From assembly GCA_949825065.1 (NCBI GenBank), contig OX463863.1:18927251-18991250 (forward strand): a stretch of DNA of 64,000 nt, read 5' to 3'. This DNA is from Odontocerum albicorne (lineage: Eukaryota; Arthropoda; Insecta; Trichoptera; Odontoceridae). Both the position numbers and the translations under genes were made by a program. The notes below the pieces were generated by a model. The model searched no databases. It saw only the letters and a list, made by a program, of their open reading frames with translations, and was not told the origin of the DNA. This document shows, piece after piece, positions 11,166 to 21,067 of the stretch. Each line of letters opens with the position of its first letter. The stretch's first letter is position 1.

Positions 11166-11304
11166 ACTTGATCCCTTAACGCCCGAGTTAGAGACAGATG
11201 TATTAACAAGTAGGCCGCAGAGATGCAGATGCATAGGTTATAAATCTTTTATACCACAGACATGGACCAGTCACACGGACTTTGTTATTAAATTGTTACT
11301 TAAT

Positions 11305-11460
11305 TATTACGACCTCTGTGGCCTATCTGATGAAATGTCTGTCTTTCACCCCGGGGGTTGTGAGTTCGATTTCCGTTAAAACTCTTTAAATCCAGCCTGG
11401 TTTTCATTTTTCTAATTCGTTGGAAGTAATTGCCACATGGCAATAATCCCGCCAGATTGT
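11305..11460 (+). mobile_element. SINE-1, diverged
   Basis: Degenerate head (ACCTCTGTGGCCTATCTGAT; GAGTTCGATTTCCGTT), body AATCCAGCCTGGTTTTCA and tail GGAAGTAATTGCCACATGGC AATAATCCCGCCAGATTGTA (shown in two parts). This copy keeps the CCAGATTGTA extension found in LINE A. Confidence 0.7.
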
Positions 11461-11547
11461 ACTATATACAACGAAAGTAAAAAAGGCCATTTTATCAACG
11501 TTACCTTATTCAACAAGCCTTAAACTAAATCTAGACAAACACCTTTT

Positions 11548-11790
11548 AAAAATAATCTTAATATCAACGAGAATCGAACCCCCAACCCACTGGATTAGGC
11601 ATCTTAACAATTAAGCCACGAAGATCATCATTGATTGAGGTTCTAATCCTATTGATAACCTTTTAAAAAAGATTACTCTAGCTTTTACTTAAGACCTCTT
11701 GAACACCTTTCTGGTCGGTTGTAAGAGATTACCACATGATATTAAGTCCACTCGGTTGTTCTGTAATACAGTAGGTCGTTTTATCAACGA
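11548..11790. mobile_element. SINE-1 pieces in opposite orientation
   Basis: 11548-11640 is a minus-strand tRNA-like head (GAATCGAACCCCCAACCC, then TTAAGCCACGAAGATC). 11660-11775 is a plus-strand body and tail (ACCTTTCTGGTCGGTTGTAA then GAGATTACCACATGATA). This may be two insertions or one copy with an inverted 5' part. Sequence 11,800-12,380 holds nothing recognised. Confidence 0.55.
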
Positions 11791-12383
11791 AACATAAATA
11801 TTTTTCTTTGTTTTTTTTTTCGATACATATTTTTCGGTTCTTTAAAAACCGTTTATTTAATTTATTGTATTTTCATGATTTATTTAAAAAATAAATTAGA
11901 AACAAATTGTTAGATCAATTTTTTAAAATTACACTGATTTTTTTTTATCATAATTTGTAAAATTTTAGAAAATACTAAAAACACAGCTGTTTTGTTTAAA
12001 ATTGTTTTTGTTTTTATTCATTTTACACTGTCCACCATAGTCAACAAGGTTTACCATAGATTATAATAAAATTTAACCATAGATAAAATGATCATAGATA
12101 AAAATTCATGTGACAGGAAGATGATTCATAAAAATAGAGATTAATAATGATAAAACTTACTTACTATACATTATTTATTCTCCGTTAACAGACCTTAGCT
12201 AACTAATTCACAATCTATGTCCGTTATATTTTACTTTGCCAGCAATTGGAACAAAACTGTGTTTTACTTATATTAAAAAAACATACAAATGTATTTATGT
12301 CATAGAAAAATTATCAACCTTTCGACAAATTCACTGGTTTGCAGTAGATTGGAGTGCTGTTTAATTTAAATGGAACTCAAGAG

Positions 12384-12711
12384 TACAGTACCCGGCGGTA
12401 AGTAATACACATTGGGCTTAAGAAAGAGACTGTCGGCCATAATTGGCTAACTTCGGCTTTGTAGAGAGTCGTCTCTGTCGCAACTCTGTCTTGACGACTG
12501 ACAAATTGCGACGGAACACGTGTATGAATGAGAGTACAGTAACCGGCGGTAAGTAATACACATCGGGCTAAAGAAAGAGACTGTCGACCATAATTGGCTA
12601 ACTTCGGCTTTGTAGAGCGTCTAGGGACAGAGACGACGCTCTACAAAGCCGATTATGGCCGACAGTCTTTTTCTTAAGCCCAATGTGTATTACTTACCGC
12701 CGGGTACTGTA
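12384..12711. mobile_element. Foldback MITE D, with two left arms
   Basis: The left end TACAGTACCCGGCGGTAAGT is mirrored by the right end ACTTACCGCCGGGTACTGTA. Each arm continues through ATACACATCGGGCTTAAG and GACTGTCGGCCATAAT to GCTTTGTAGAGCGTC. A second left arm starts at about 12,531. The right arm starts at about 12,617. It has no coding capacity. Confidence 0.85.
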
Positions 12712-13079
12712 TTCTAGAACTTTCTGATCATTAAACAAGTCTAAAAGAGATGTATGTGATACTTTAATTCAGATAGTTCGATCATACCCCCCACCCACGG
12801 TGTTATGGGGGACTTGTGGTCCGCAGAAAATTCATGGTGGTGTGCCAAAAATCCTCCCCCCCCCAATCATATAGCAGCTAGATGATTCGGACGCTACATT
12901 GTTGCGGGACGAGCAGAACGCTACATGCAACAATGTAGCGCCCGAAGTATAGGAGAAGTGCACGGCCGCCGAATATCAGGTTGCGTTCGCTCGCCTGTCG
13001 ACGACACGTTGACAAAATTATTATTTTATAACGCTCGTCCATATTATTTTCTAATATTGTGTTGTGATATTTCGGTAAA
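12712..13079. other. Unassigned interval
   Basis: Contains a short piece near 12,785-12,830 (ACCCACGGTGTTATGGGG) related to repeat G at 37.8 kb and a duplicated ACAATGTAGCG motif near 12,893 and 12,930. No gene seen. Confidence 0.4.
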
Positions 13080-13735
13080 CATGTATAAATCTTACTCTAG
13101 GCAACTAGAAACTGCTGAAATGCGCATGCTAAGATGGTCAGCTGGTGTGTCCCTAAGAGACAGGAAGCCTAGGTGTTACAGACATCAACAGTAAGATGGA
13201 GGAGAGGCGGATGGATTGAGATGGTATGGGCACGTTGGACGCAGAGCACCCGATCACATTGTGAACCAGGCAATCTCCATGGATCTGCCTCGAATAACAA
13301 CCAGAGGAAGACCAAAGAATTCATGGGTGGTGCAAAAAGATAACCTGATGCAGAGGCACGGCCTGGGGAACGTAGTCCGCGACAGAAGAGCATACAACCT
13401 GAGGACGAGGAGAGCTGACCCCAACAGTCTTCGCAGACAATGAGTTGGGATGGAGCCAGGGAGAAGATATTTCGGTAAACAAGTTATTTCTTTCGTAAAT
13501 CACACTTGATCCTTGGATACGTTGGACGCAGAGCACCCGATCACATTGTGAACCAGGCAATATCCGTGGATCTTCCTCGAATAACAACCAGAGGAAGACC
13601 AAAGAATTCATGGGTGGTGCAAAAAGATAGCCTGATGCAGAGGCACGGCCTGGGGAACGTAGTCCGCGACAGAAGAGCATACAACCTGAGGACGATAAGA
13701 GCTGACCCCAACAGTCTTCGCAGACAATGAGTTGA
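13080..13735 (+). pseudogene. RTE-like reverse-transcriptase tail, partly duplicated
   Basis: 13081-13190 decodes as RQLETAEMRMLRWSAGVSLR, the classic linker after the polymerase domain of RTE-type non-LTR elements. 13216-13443 continues with RWYGHVGRRAPDHIVNQAIS, then GRPKNSWV and a stop. The second part recurs almost unchanged at 13506-13730, about 290 bp downstream, with GATATTTCGGTAAACAAG as the shared junction. No intact enzyme can be made. Confidence 0.75.
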
Positions 13736-14114
13736 GATGGAGCCAGGGAGAGGATATTTCGGTAAACAAGTTATTTCTTTCGTAAACCACATTTGATTCT
13801 CGTGAAAAAGAAAAACTGATGGAATTGTCTTCTGACATCACTCTGGTGTTCCGATATAAAATGCGATCATTGTCTCAAATCGCGTTATAACTCAAATAAT
13901 ATCCATCTTTTGAGTTATAAAGCTATCACATTATTGGTCAGTTTTTTGGACTTCCTATCTGGATATTTCCAGCCATGTCAGTAATAAAAACCTATCAACT
14001 TAATCTAATGGGTGTTATTGCAGAACTCCAATCACGTTAAATTAATTTTCTAGTCTCTAAGAAGCAGCAGATGTCGAACTAGCTAAAAAATAAGATTTAA
14101 CCACTTTACAGTTT

Positions 14115-14295
14115 TGCCCGAGCGTGACTCGGGCACAAAGTTTCTTTTTATACTGACGAGCCCGAGCCTCGTTCGGGCAAATCTTGTTTCGACTTGTTGG
14201 GAGTGTTTCTCCCGAGCGTCGTTCGGGCAAATCTTGTTTCGACTTGTTGGGAGTGTTTCGCCCGAGCGTCGTTCGGGCAGATCTTGTTTCAACTA
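14115..14295. repeat. 50-bp tandem repeat with GC-rich dyad
   Basis: Three good units and one degenerate unit contain CCCGAGCGTCGTTCGGGCAA and ATCTTGTTTCGACTTGTTGG. CCCGA / TCGGG forms a short hairpin in each unit. Confidence 0.85.
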
Positions 14296-14405
14296 ATTTT
14301 CTCCAAACGGAATATATTTTCGTATAGAATTTATTCATTCATAGTTCGTCATTGTTTTACGTCGCGTGTTAAAAATCAACTGTTAAGTGGTTAAAGCTTT
14401 GTTTC
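14278..14405. repeat. Dispersed repeat, partner at 15,882-16,008
   Basis: Starts at AGATCTTGTTTCAACT and runs through ACGGAATATATTTTCGTATA and CGCGTGTTAAAAATC to TAAGTGGTTAA. The same order is found at 15,882-16,008. The 50-bp GC repeat abuts this copy only, so it probably expanded from the end of this repeat. Confidence 0.75.
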
Positions 14406-14433
14406 GTTCAATTCAATTCAATTCCCCCTTCTT

Positions 14434-14735
14434 TTAAAGCTCCACAAGGGAGCATAGGGAGGCCACCAGTCTTCTCCGTTCAGAGCGGTTTTGGGTGGTG
14501 TTGGTAATCTCCCTCCACGACGTTCCTAACGCTCTGACTTCCTTGTCATAGGAACGGTACACCGTGAGAGAGGGTCTTCCAGGCCGTCGGGACCCCGATG
14601 GACAGAAAAACAGCATTCTCCTCGGCCAATTATCATCGGGCATTCTCAGAACATGTCCCGGCCAGGACCATCGCCTCTCCCGAATTACAGAGACGACAGA
14701 CCCCTGCCAGGTGCGCCAGCTGTCGTTTATCTTTG
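14434..14735 (-). pseudogene. Non-LTR reverse-transcriptase tail
   Basis: Minus-strand frame gives RWSWPGHVLRMPDDNWPRR, then RRPGRPSLTVYRSYDKEV. This pattern (W-GHVLRM...RR-GRP) is the C-terminus of endonuclease/reverse-transcriptase proteins of non-LTR elements. 5'-truncated. Sequence 14,736-15,340 holds no recognised feature. Confidence 0.7.
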
Positions 14736-15349
14736 TTTCATTACCATATTTAAAAGGCCATTGTATATCGAAACAGTATCACAAATTCAATAAACAAGGA
14801 TATACAACTATAAAAGTGTTTAATAAAGAAAATTGAAATGTATTAATTTAAAATCAATATATGTGTAAAATAACCCAATATAATGTAACCAGTTTTTTAT
14901 CTCTCAACAGACCATCTACAAACCAGCGTACTCAATTTCCTGCCGAGATAACAACCATGGCCCAATTCTTGAATTGAAATTTTCACAAATGTCAACGTTG
15001 TCATTTATTTCATTGAAAATGAATCTATTGAAATAGTGAAACGCTCGCGCATACATAGTTTTGTTCCACGGCCCGCAAATTTATTACAGATAAAATATCT
15101 GACAGTGTTTTCCCATTAATAATTATAATTATTATTAATTAAAAAAAGATAACAATATTCTCTTATTCGCTTCACACAAATATTCATATTTTTTATTTTA
15201 TTATTAAAAGACTTAAAATTAGTTATTCCGTGGGCAAAACCACGATTATTATTCACAAATATGATTGGGCTTACATTATGCGAAAAGAACACAACTCAAA
15301 AAAAACACTCGTTCGTTTGAAGTACCGGAAAAGGTTTAATCAAACATGT

Positions 15350-15708
15350 ACAAGTAACCGGCGGTAAGTAATACACATCGGGTTTTGTAGAGAGTCGTCT
15401 CTGTCGCAACTCTGTCTTGACAACGACTGATAAATTGCGACGGAACACGTGTATGAATGAGAGTACAGTACCCGGCGGTAAGTAATACACATCGGGCTTA
15501 AGAAAGAGACTGTCGGCCATAATCGGCTAACTTCGGCTTTGTAGAGCGTCGTCTCTGTCATTCATACACGTGCTCCGTCATGATTTGTCAGTCGCTGTCA
15601 AGCGTTCTAAGGACAGAGACGACGCTCTATAAAGTCGAAGTTAACCGATTATGGCCGACAGTCTCTTTCTTAAGCCCGATGTGTATTATTTACCGCCGGG
15701 TACTGTAC
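15350..15708. mobile_element. Foldback MITE D, near-complete
   Basis: A partial left arm starts near 15,350 (ACCGGCGGTAAGTAATACAC). A full left arm starts at about 15,463 (TACAGTACCCGGCGGTAAGT). The right arm ends near 15,708 (GCCGGGTACTGTAC). The centre has CATACACGTGCTCCGTC and GACAGAGACGACGCTCT motifs shared with the other copies. Confidence 0.85.
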
Positions 15709-15881
15709 GTAGAAAATTATCGAGTCTGTCTAATAAATATTAAAACATTTAATAAGAAACTACTTTGCTTTTCCACGTTTTATATTAATCCCCGTTACAC
15801 GTGTTTCTACCTCTTTTACAGATGCTCTCTTCAAGTGGAATTATTCCGGTTTATTACGAGAGTAGTACCTAAGGTTGTTTA

Positions 15882-16008
15882 GGCAGATCTTGTTTCAACT
15901 TGTTTTCTCCGAACGGAATATATTTTCGTATAGATTTTATTCATTCACAGTTCGTCATTGTGTTACGCCGCGTGTTAAAAATCCGACTGCTAAGTGGTTA
16001 ATTAAAGC
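15882..16008. repeat. Dispersed repeat, partner at 14,278-14,405
   Basis: Aligned segment with AGATCTTGTTTCAACTTG, GGAATATATTTTCGTATAGA and CGCGTGTTAAAAATCCGAC. About 85-90% similar by eye. Confidence 0.7.
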
Positions 16009-16234
16009 ATTGCTCTCGCGATAAACTGGTATCATTCGTCTTGAAGAGAGCCTCAAGATAGGAGGTAGAAACATGTGTTGTGTGAAATTAATGTAAAGAG
16101 TGAAATGACAAAGTAGTTTATTACGAAATTCTCTAATACGGAATCCTTGAAGTTAAATTCAGAACTTTTGATAAATATTTAATTTATTATTAAAAAATAT
16201 ATTCCGTACAAAGCTTTGTGATGTTTCTGTGATT

Positions 16235-16355
16235 ATTTATACAGGTAAAATGTGAGTTGTAGAACGGGTAAAATGTGAGTTGTAGAACGGGTAAAATGTG
16301 AGTTGTAGAATGGGTAAAATGTGAGTTGTAGAACGGGTAAAATGTGAGTTGAGTC
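16235..16355. repeat. 23-bp tandem repeat, five copies
   Basis: The unit is GGTAAAATGTGAGTTGTAGA plus ACG. No gene seen from 16,356 to 16,769; the 67-codon minus frame at 16493-16696 is unrecognised. Confidence 0.88.
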
Positions 16356-16769
16356 CTTTTAGCATATATACGTGTCCAATATATGGTGTTTGTCATTATT
16401 TTTGTTTTATAAATTATTTTACACAATTAAGTCGGTCTGTCCAATATAAAGAATGTTAAGGCCAAATTCACACCTGAATTTAGTTTGAATATCTACTCAA
16501 ACATCTCAGATAAAATTTTACTAAATATTCTCAAAGATAGTAGATTTTTATCCATTATGAAAAAAATTTGCAACTTATTAACTCTTGTTGTATAAGATCT
16601 TTTCAAATGTGTCGCGTTGTTTGGATTATAATGCCGACATTTTGAAAACTTTGCAGTTTTCATCCTCAGGGATTGTTTGTAGGTTAGCTTTGCCATAAGT
16701 GGATGTGCTATGTAAGAAAAAGTAAAACTTGCTAATTAATCTAAGAGACAATTATATATAGTTCAATCC

Positions 16770-16945
16770 CGTCACCATACTGTTATGGGAAACAAAATAA
16801 GTTCCCATCCAGTGCGATCTACACTAATAGATAAAAATCTTTGTTATTTTTTTTATGAGCATAACGTCACATTGTCACGAAGAAGGAACAGCCCCATTCT
16901 TTGGTGGCAACACAACTGAGTGTGAAAAGTAACGAAAACAGACTT
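16770..16945. repeat. Dispersed repeat G
   Basis: Matches 37,795-37,990 in order: TTATGGG, AAGTCCCCATCCAGTGCG-like, ATCTACACTA, a T-rich stretch, GACGAAGAAGGAAC-like, CTGAGTGTGA. A poorer fragment is at about 12,790. Function unknown. Confidence 0.65.
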
Positions 16946-17129
16946 AACCCGTTAACAACCAAACCCGAGAATTTCTCGATCAAAATAATCATGCATTCCT
17001 TACCGTGCTCGAGAAACTCTCGGACTATGACAATGTCATAATGTATATTTTTTTTCTGACTTACTCTGACATCTACCGCGAAAACACTAAAGCTTAATGG
17101 TAAATTTTTAGTTTATCAAAGATTCAAAC

Positions 17130-17745
17130 AAAAAAATTAAGAAATTTGTTATACTAATATTGATTTATTTACTCAATTTAAAAAATAATCATCCAAACAA
17201 TATTAACAGGGACAACGGGTTCCACCTCGAATAAGTGTGGTACTCCATAATCAAATTGAAAATGAACAATTACTTCAAACTTTGTAGAAACCACGCACTT
17301 GTTTCCCCTTATTAAGAAATTAAGAAATTTGTAATACTAATATCGATTTATTTACTCAATTTAAAAAATAATCATCCAAACAATATTAACAGGGTCAACG
17401 GGTTCCACCTCGAATCAGCATGGTACTCCAAAATCAAATTGAAAATGAACAATTACTTCAAACTTTGTAGAAACCACGCACTTGTTTCCCTTTAGTGAGA
17501 TGGAAACATGTAGTCACATTCTGGTTGAGACTCTGTAAAGTTGAAGACATAAACTGCAAAGTTTTTTAAACTAATCTGATTTATCACGCCCTATTAATCA
17601 GAGGCAATATAAATATATAATCATCCAAACAATATTAACAGGGACAACGGATTCCACCTCGAATCAGCATGGTACTCCAAAATCAAATTGAAAATGAACA
17701 ATTACTTCAAACTTTGTAGAAACCACACACTTGTTTCCCTTTGAA
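17130..17745. repeat. Roughly 200-bp tandem repeat, three copies
   Basis: Copies share ATCATCCAAACAATATTAAC, GTTCCACCTCGAAT, TGGTACTCCA and CAATTACTTCAAACTTTGTA with a CACGCACTTGTTTCCC end. The third copy has a different left part. 17,746-18,434 shows nothing recognised. Confidence 0.85.
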
Positions 17746-18434
17746 GATGATAACTGCAACATTTTTGAAACGTTCGCATTATAAGTCAAACACTCTGAAA
17801 GACCTTATACAACTGATATAAAGAATTGTGAAAGCCTCAAAATATATTTATTTACTGCTGTTTCGTAAAACCTGAAAAAGTGGTTCAAAAAATTGTATGT
17901 GACTGAGTATAATAAATTCTGCAGTGATATCGAGTGGTACCACTCAAAGTGATCTTGTGTGACATTATAAAGTCAAGTGTAACATGAGTGTTAAAAAATA
18001 TTCAAAATTCTATTTACTGTACACCCATTACTCGCTTTACGAAAGAGTTACGTAACGTAAAAAAATTGTACGTGAATCGAAATTCTGAATATTGAATAAT
18101 TTTTTTTGCATATAAACACTTATTTAATGTGCATGATGTATTCTATGAAGAAAAATAATTATTTTATTAAATAATTTATAGCGGATATTGAAAGAGAATG
18201 CGCCCAAATACCAAAACAAATTATTTGTGATGTTTTTGATTCCATGTTATCATGACAGTGTATAGAACAGAACGGACATTAATTCGAGCACTTGCGATAG
18301 CTAAAAGTATTCTATCTTCTTCTTTAAATTGGAGTTTTGATCTTAGATATGTCTTAATTAATACTGAATTTAGAATCATTCAAAGTGTGTACATATTTTT
18401 TTTGGACATCCTGTATATGTTTTATCTGTTCCAT

Positions 18435-19140
18435 ATACATACATACATACTATCACGCTATCGGGGTAGGCAAAGAGAACAGAGCGCCAGACTTATCTAT
18501 CTCAAAACACATTATTTGCCTACTCCACATCCAAACCACATTACAAATGACGAGGTTCTCAGCAGGATTGAAGAAACCAGGCACCTGTCAAACACCATAT
18601 CGGAAAGGCGTGCAGAATGGATGGGTCACATGCTGCGACATGACAATCTCCTGCACAATATACTGGAAGGAATGATCGAGGGATCGATTGGCAGATGGCA
18701 TCCTCGCCGAGAGTATCTGGAGCAAATATGCCACGATATAGACTGCACCTCCTGTACAGGGCTCAAGAGGATCGCTGAGGACCGAACGGAGTGGAGGAGG
18801 AGATGCAGGGTTTTGCTGCTAACCAGTCTCCAGGATTGAAACTGAAGAAGAAGACATCCATACACCTTCATATACAATTACAATTTCTCTGACTTTTTAC
18901 ATTTCTTTCTTTCCAAATATAATTCACTTGATCCAACCATACTTTCTTTGATCTTGCTCTAACACGCCTTTCTCTCACATTTGCACTATATATTTGTTTT
19001 GTTAGTCTTTCTTCTTCCATTCGTTCTACATGCCAAATCCATCTCAGCGTGCCCTTATCCACCTTACTCAACACATCAGCTTTAAGTTCACATACATCCC
19101 TAATCACTTCTGTTCTACATATTTCAAAATGCACTCTGCA
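18435..19140 (-). pseudogene. Non-LTR family B tail, interrupted by another retroposon
   Basis: Minus-strand frame 19134-18868 decodes as a reverse-transcriptase C-terminus (LRWIWHVERMEEERLTKQIY, then KKVWLDQVN). The 3' untranslated part resumes at 18,527-18,435 (GGCGCTCTGTTCTCTTTGCC then TACCCCGATAGCGTGATAG) and ends in ATGT repeats. A 320-bp plus-strand insertion with a 7-bp target duplication separates the two parts. Confidence 0.75.
18534..18853 (+). mobile_element. 5'-truncated retroposon with (GAA) tail, 7-bp target duplication
   Basis: ACATCCA occurs at 18527-18533 and again at 18854-18860, framing the insert. It encodes the end of a non-LTR reverse transcriptase (NDEVLSRIEETRHLSNTISE, RAEWMGHMLRHDNLL, LEGMIEGSIG) and ends in GAAGAAGAAG. 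The continuous frame (up to 195 codons if the upstream AT-rich codons are counted) is only the C-terminal part of the protein. Confidence 0.8.
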
Positions 19141-19547
19141 CTTCTTTATTATATCGTTGATTATTTTTCTTCATGGGACAAGTCATGTACATTCAATACA
19201 TATAGTATTTATATGGGAAAAAATTATATCGATAAACAGAGTTTCAATTTACTGACAATCTTTTTTCGGAATGTAACTTTTCCATAAAGCGAGGTATGGG
19301 GGTATTCAAAGGGGTCAGCTACCATATCAGAATATTGTAAAAAAGTGTTTCTTACAGCAATAATTATATTTAACTTGTGTCACAATTTTATGTCCATTTG
19401 ACTGGACACGTGGACTTTGAGATTAGTAGAAATTTGAGGTAGATTTCGTATTCACCTAATTTCTTTTTTTGGAACACCCTGCTGCATTAAATCAAACCCA
19501 TTACCCATTAAAAAAGGGTCTTGATTGTAATGAGATTGAAATAAAGA
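19141..19547. other. No gene recognised
   Basis: AT-rich single-copy-looking sequence in the 3' flank of the KChIP gene. No splice-linked coding pattern seen on either strand. Confidence 0.4.
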
Positions 19548-20510
19548 CATGTTTTAATTATAATTGTTATGTGCTGACATCTGTGTTGAAACAGCAGTAA
19601 CTTTTTTTTATATATAACAGTAGAAAGAGATCATATTTTGGTAAAACAGAAATCTGTTTTATCTATTGTTATAAACGTTATAAAAAGGTTGTCAAACAAG
19701 AGATAAATCATTTCGGATTATCTAAATTGTTAAAACAATCCTTTTTATACCTTCGTTTAACTGATTTAAGATTTTAATATTGTAAAGACATGTTTTAATT
19801 GTAATTGTTATGTACTGACATCTGTGTTGAAACAGCAGTAATTTTTTTTATATATATCAGTAGAAAGAGATCATATTTTGGTAAAACAGAAATCTGTTTT
19901 ATCTATTGTTATAAACGTCTTAAAAAGGTTGTCAAACAAGAGATAAATCATTTCGAATTATCCAAGTTGTTAAAACAATCCTTTTTATACCTTTGTTTAA
20001 CTGATTTAAGATTTTAATATTGCAAAGACATGTTTTAATTGTAATTGTTATGTACTGACATCTGTGTTGAAACAGCAGTAACTTTTTTTTATATATAACA
20101 GTAGAAAGAGATCATATTTTGGTAAAACAGAAATCTGTTTTATCTATTGTTATAAACGTCATAAAAAGGTTGTCAAACAAGAGATAAATCATTTCGAATT
20201 ATCCAAGTTGTTAAAACAATCCTTTTTATACCTTCGTTTAACTGATTTGAGATTTTAATATTGCAAAGACATGTTTTAATTGTAATTGTTATGTACTGAC
20301 ATCTGTGTTGAAACAGCAGTAACTTTTTTTATATATAACAGTAGAAAGAGATCAAATTTTGGTAAAACAGAAATCTGTTTTATCTATTGTTATAAACGTC
20401 ATAAAAAGGTTGTCAATCAAGATATAAATCATTTCGGATTATCTAAATTGTTAAAACAATCCTTTTTATACATTCGTTTAACCGATTTAAGATTTTAATA
20501 TTGCTTAATT
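19548..20510. repeat. 240-bp satellite, four copies
   Basis: Units start near 19,548, 19,788, 20,027 and 20,268 with AAAGACATGTTTTAATTGTA. They include TGACATCTGTGTTGAAACAG and ATAAACGTCATAAAAAGG. Copies 2 and 4 carry a 70-codon plus-strand frame (MLCTDICVETAV...LTDLRF). Copies 1 and 3 lose that frame through T-run length changes, so coding is doubtful. The array ends about 430 bp downstream of the KChIP stop. Confidence 0.88.
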
Positions 20511-20639
20511 ACAATTAATTTTGTATATTTACAAAACTTGTAGCAAGTATTTTTATTTATTTACTCATAAATAAATAAATTGTATCTGACAAGTGCTATT
20601 GAGATTTTTTTACAAGCAGAATACTTGTCACTACAATTA

Positions 20640-20645
20640 TTTATT
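20640..20645 (-). promoter_or_regulatory. Candidate polyadenylation signal AATAAA for KChIP
   Basis: Minus-strand AATAAA lies about 290 nt past the stop codon and is followed by a TTGTAGTG-containing stretch that could serve as a downstream element. Further AATAAA copies lie at 20552-20561. The choice among them is not resolved by sequence alone. Confidence 0.4.
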
Positions 20646-20935
20646 TGCCTGATTCATTAGCACGTTACATTAGGGTAAAAGTAACTGTAACAATGCCACT
20701 TTCTCAAAGTAGCTTTAACACTGCTGAAACATTATGAATGTGAGATTTTGTATAGAAATATGAGAATACTTGTTACAAATTCGTTTGAATGTATTCAAAA
20801 GACAGAATTAGGTGAAGAGGTCATGGACAGGCCGCTGCGAGATGAAGACGTGAACTAAGTGGTGACAGGAGGAGTGCACCGCATGTTGAGCAGGCCGGAG
20901 TTGATGTGACAGCGGAGGGCGTCCCTCACGGGGCA

Positions 20936-21067
20936 TCACAGTGGCGCGTCAAACATCTGCAGCGATCGCGTGATGACCTCATCCTTCAGGCATGACTCCA
21001 TGAACTCCTCGATGGTGATCACTCCATCCTGGTTGAGGTCCAGCTTCCTGAATACACGTTCCACTTG
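20936..21067 (-). CDS. KChIP: KChIP exon 5 (EF4 and C-terminus)
   Basis: Acceptor TTTTACAG precedes CAAGTGGAACGTG. Encodes residues 165-207 and the TGA at 20936-20938. Phase 0 entry. It carries the EF4 loop D174-E185 with acidic or polar ligands at loop positions 1, 3, 5 and 12 and Gly at position 6. The next 50 intron bases separate the exon from a foldback MITE. Confidence 0.96.
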   Translation of the reverse strand, partial: QVERVFRKLDLNQDGVITIEEFMESCLKDEVITRSLQMFDAPL

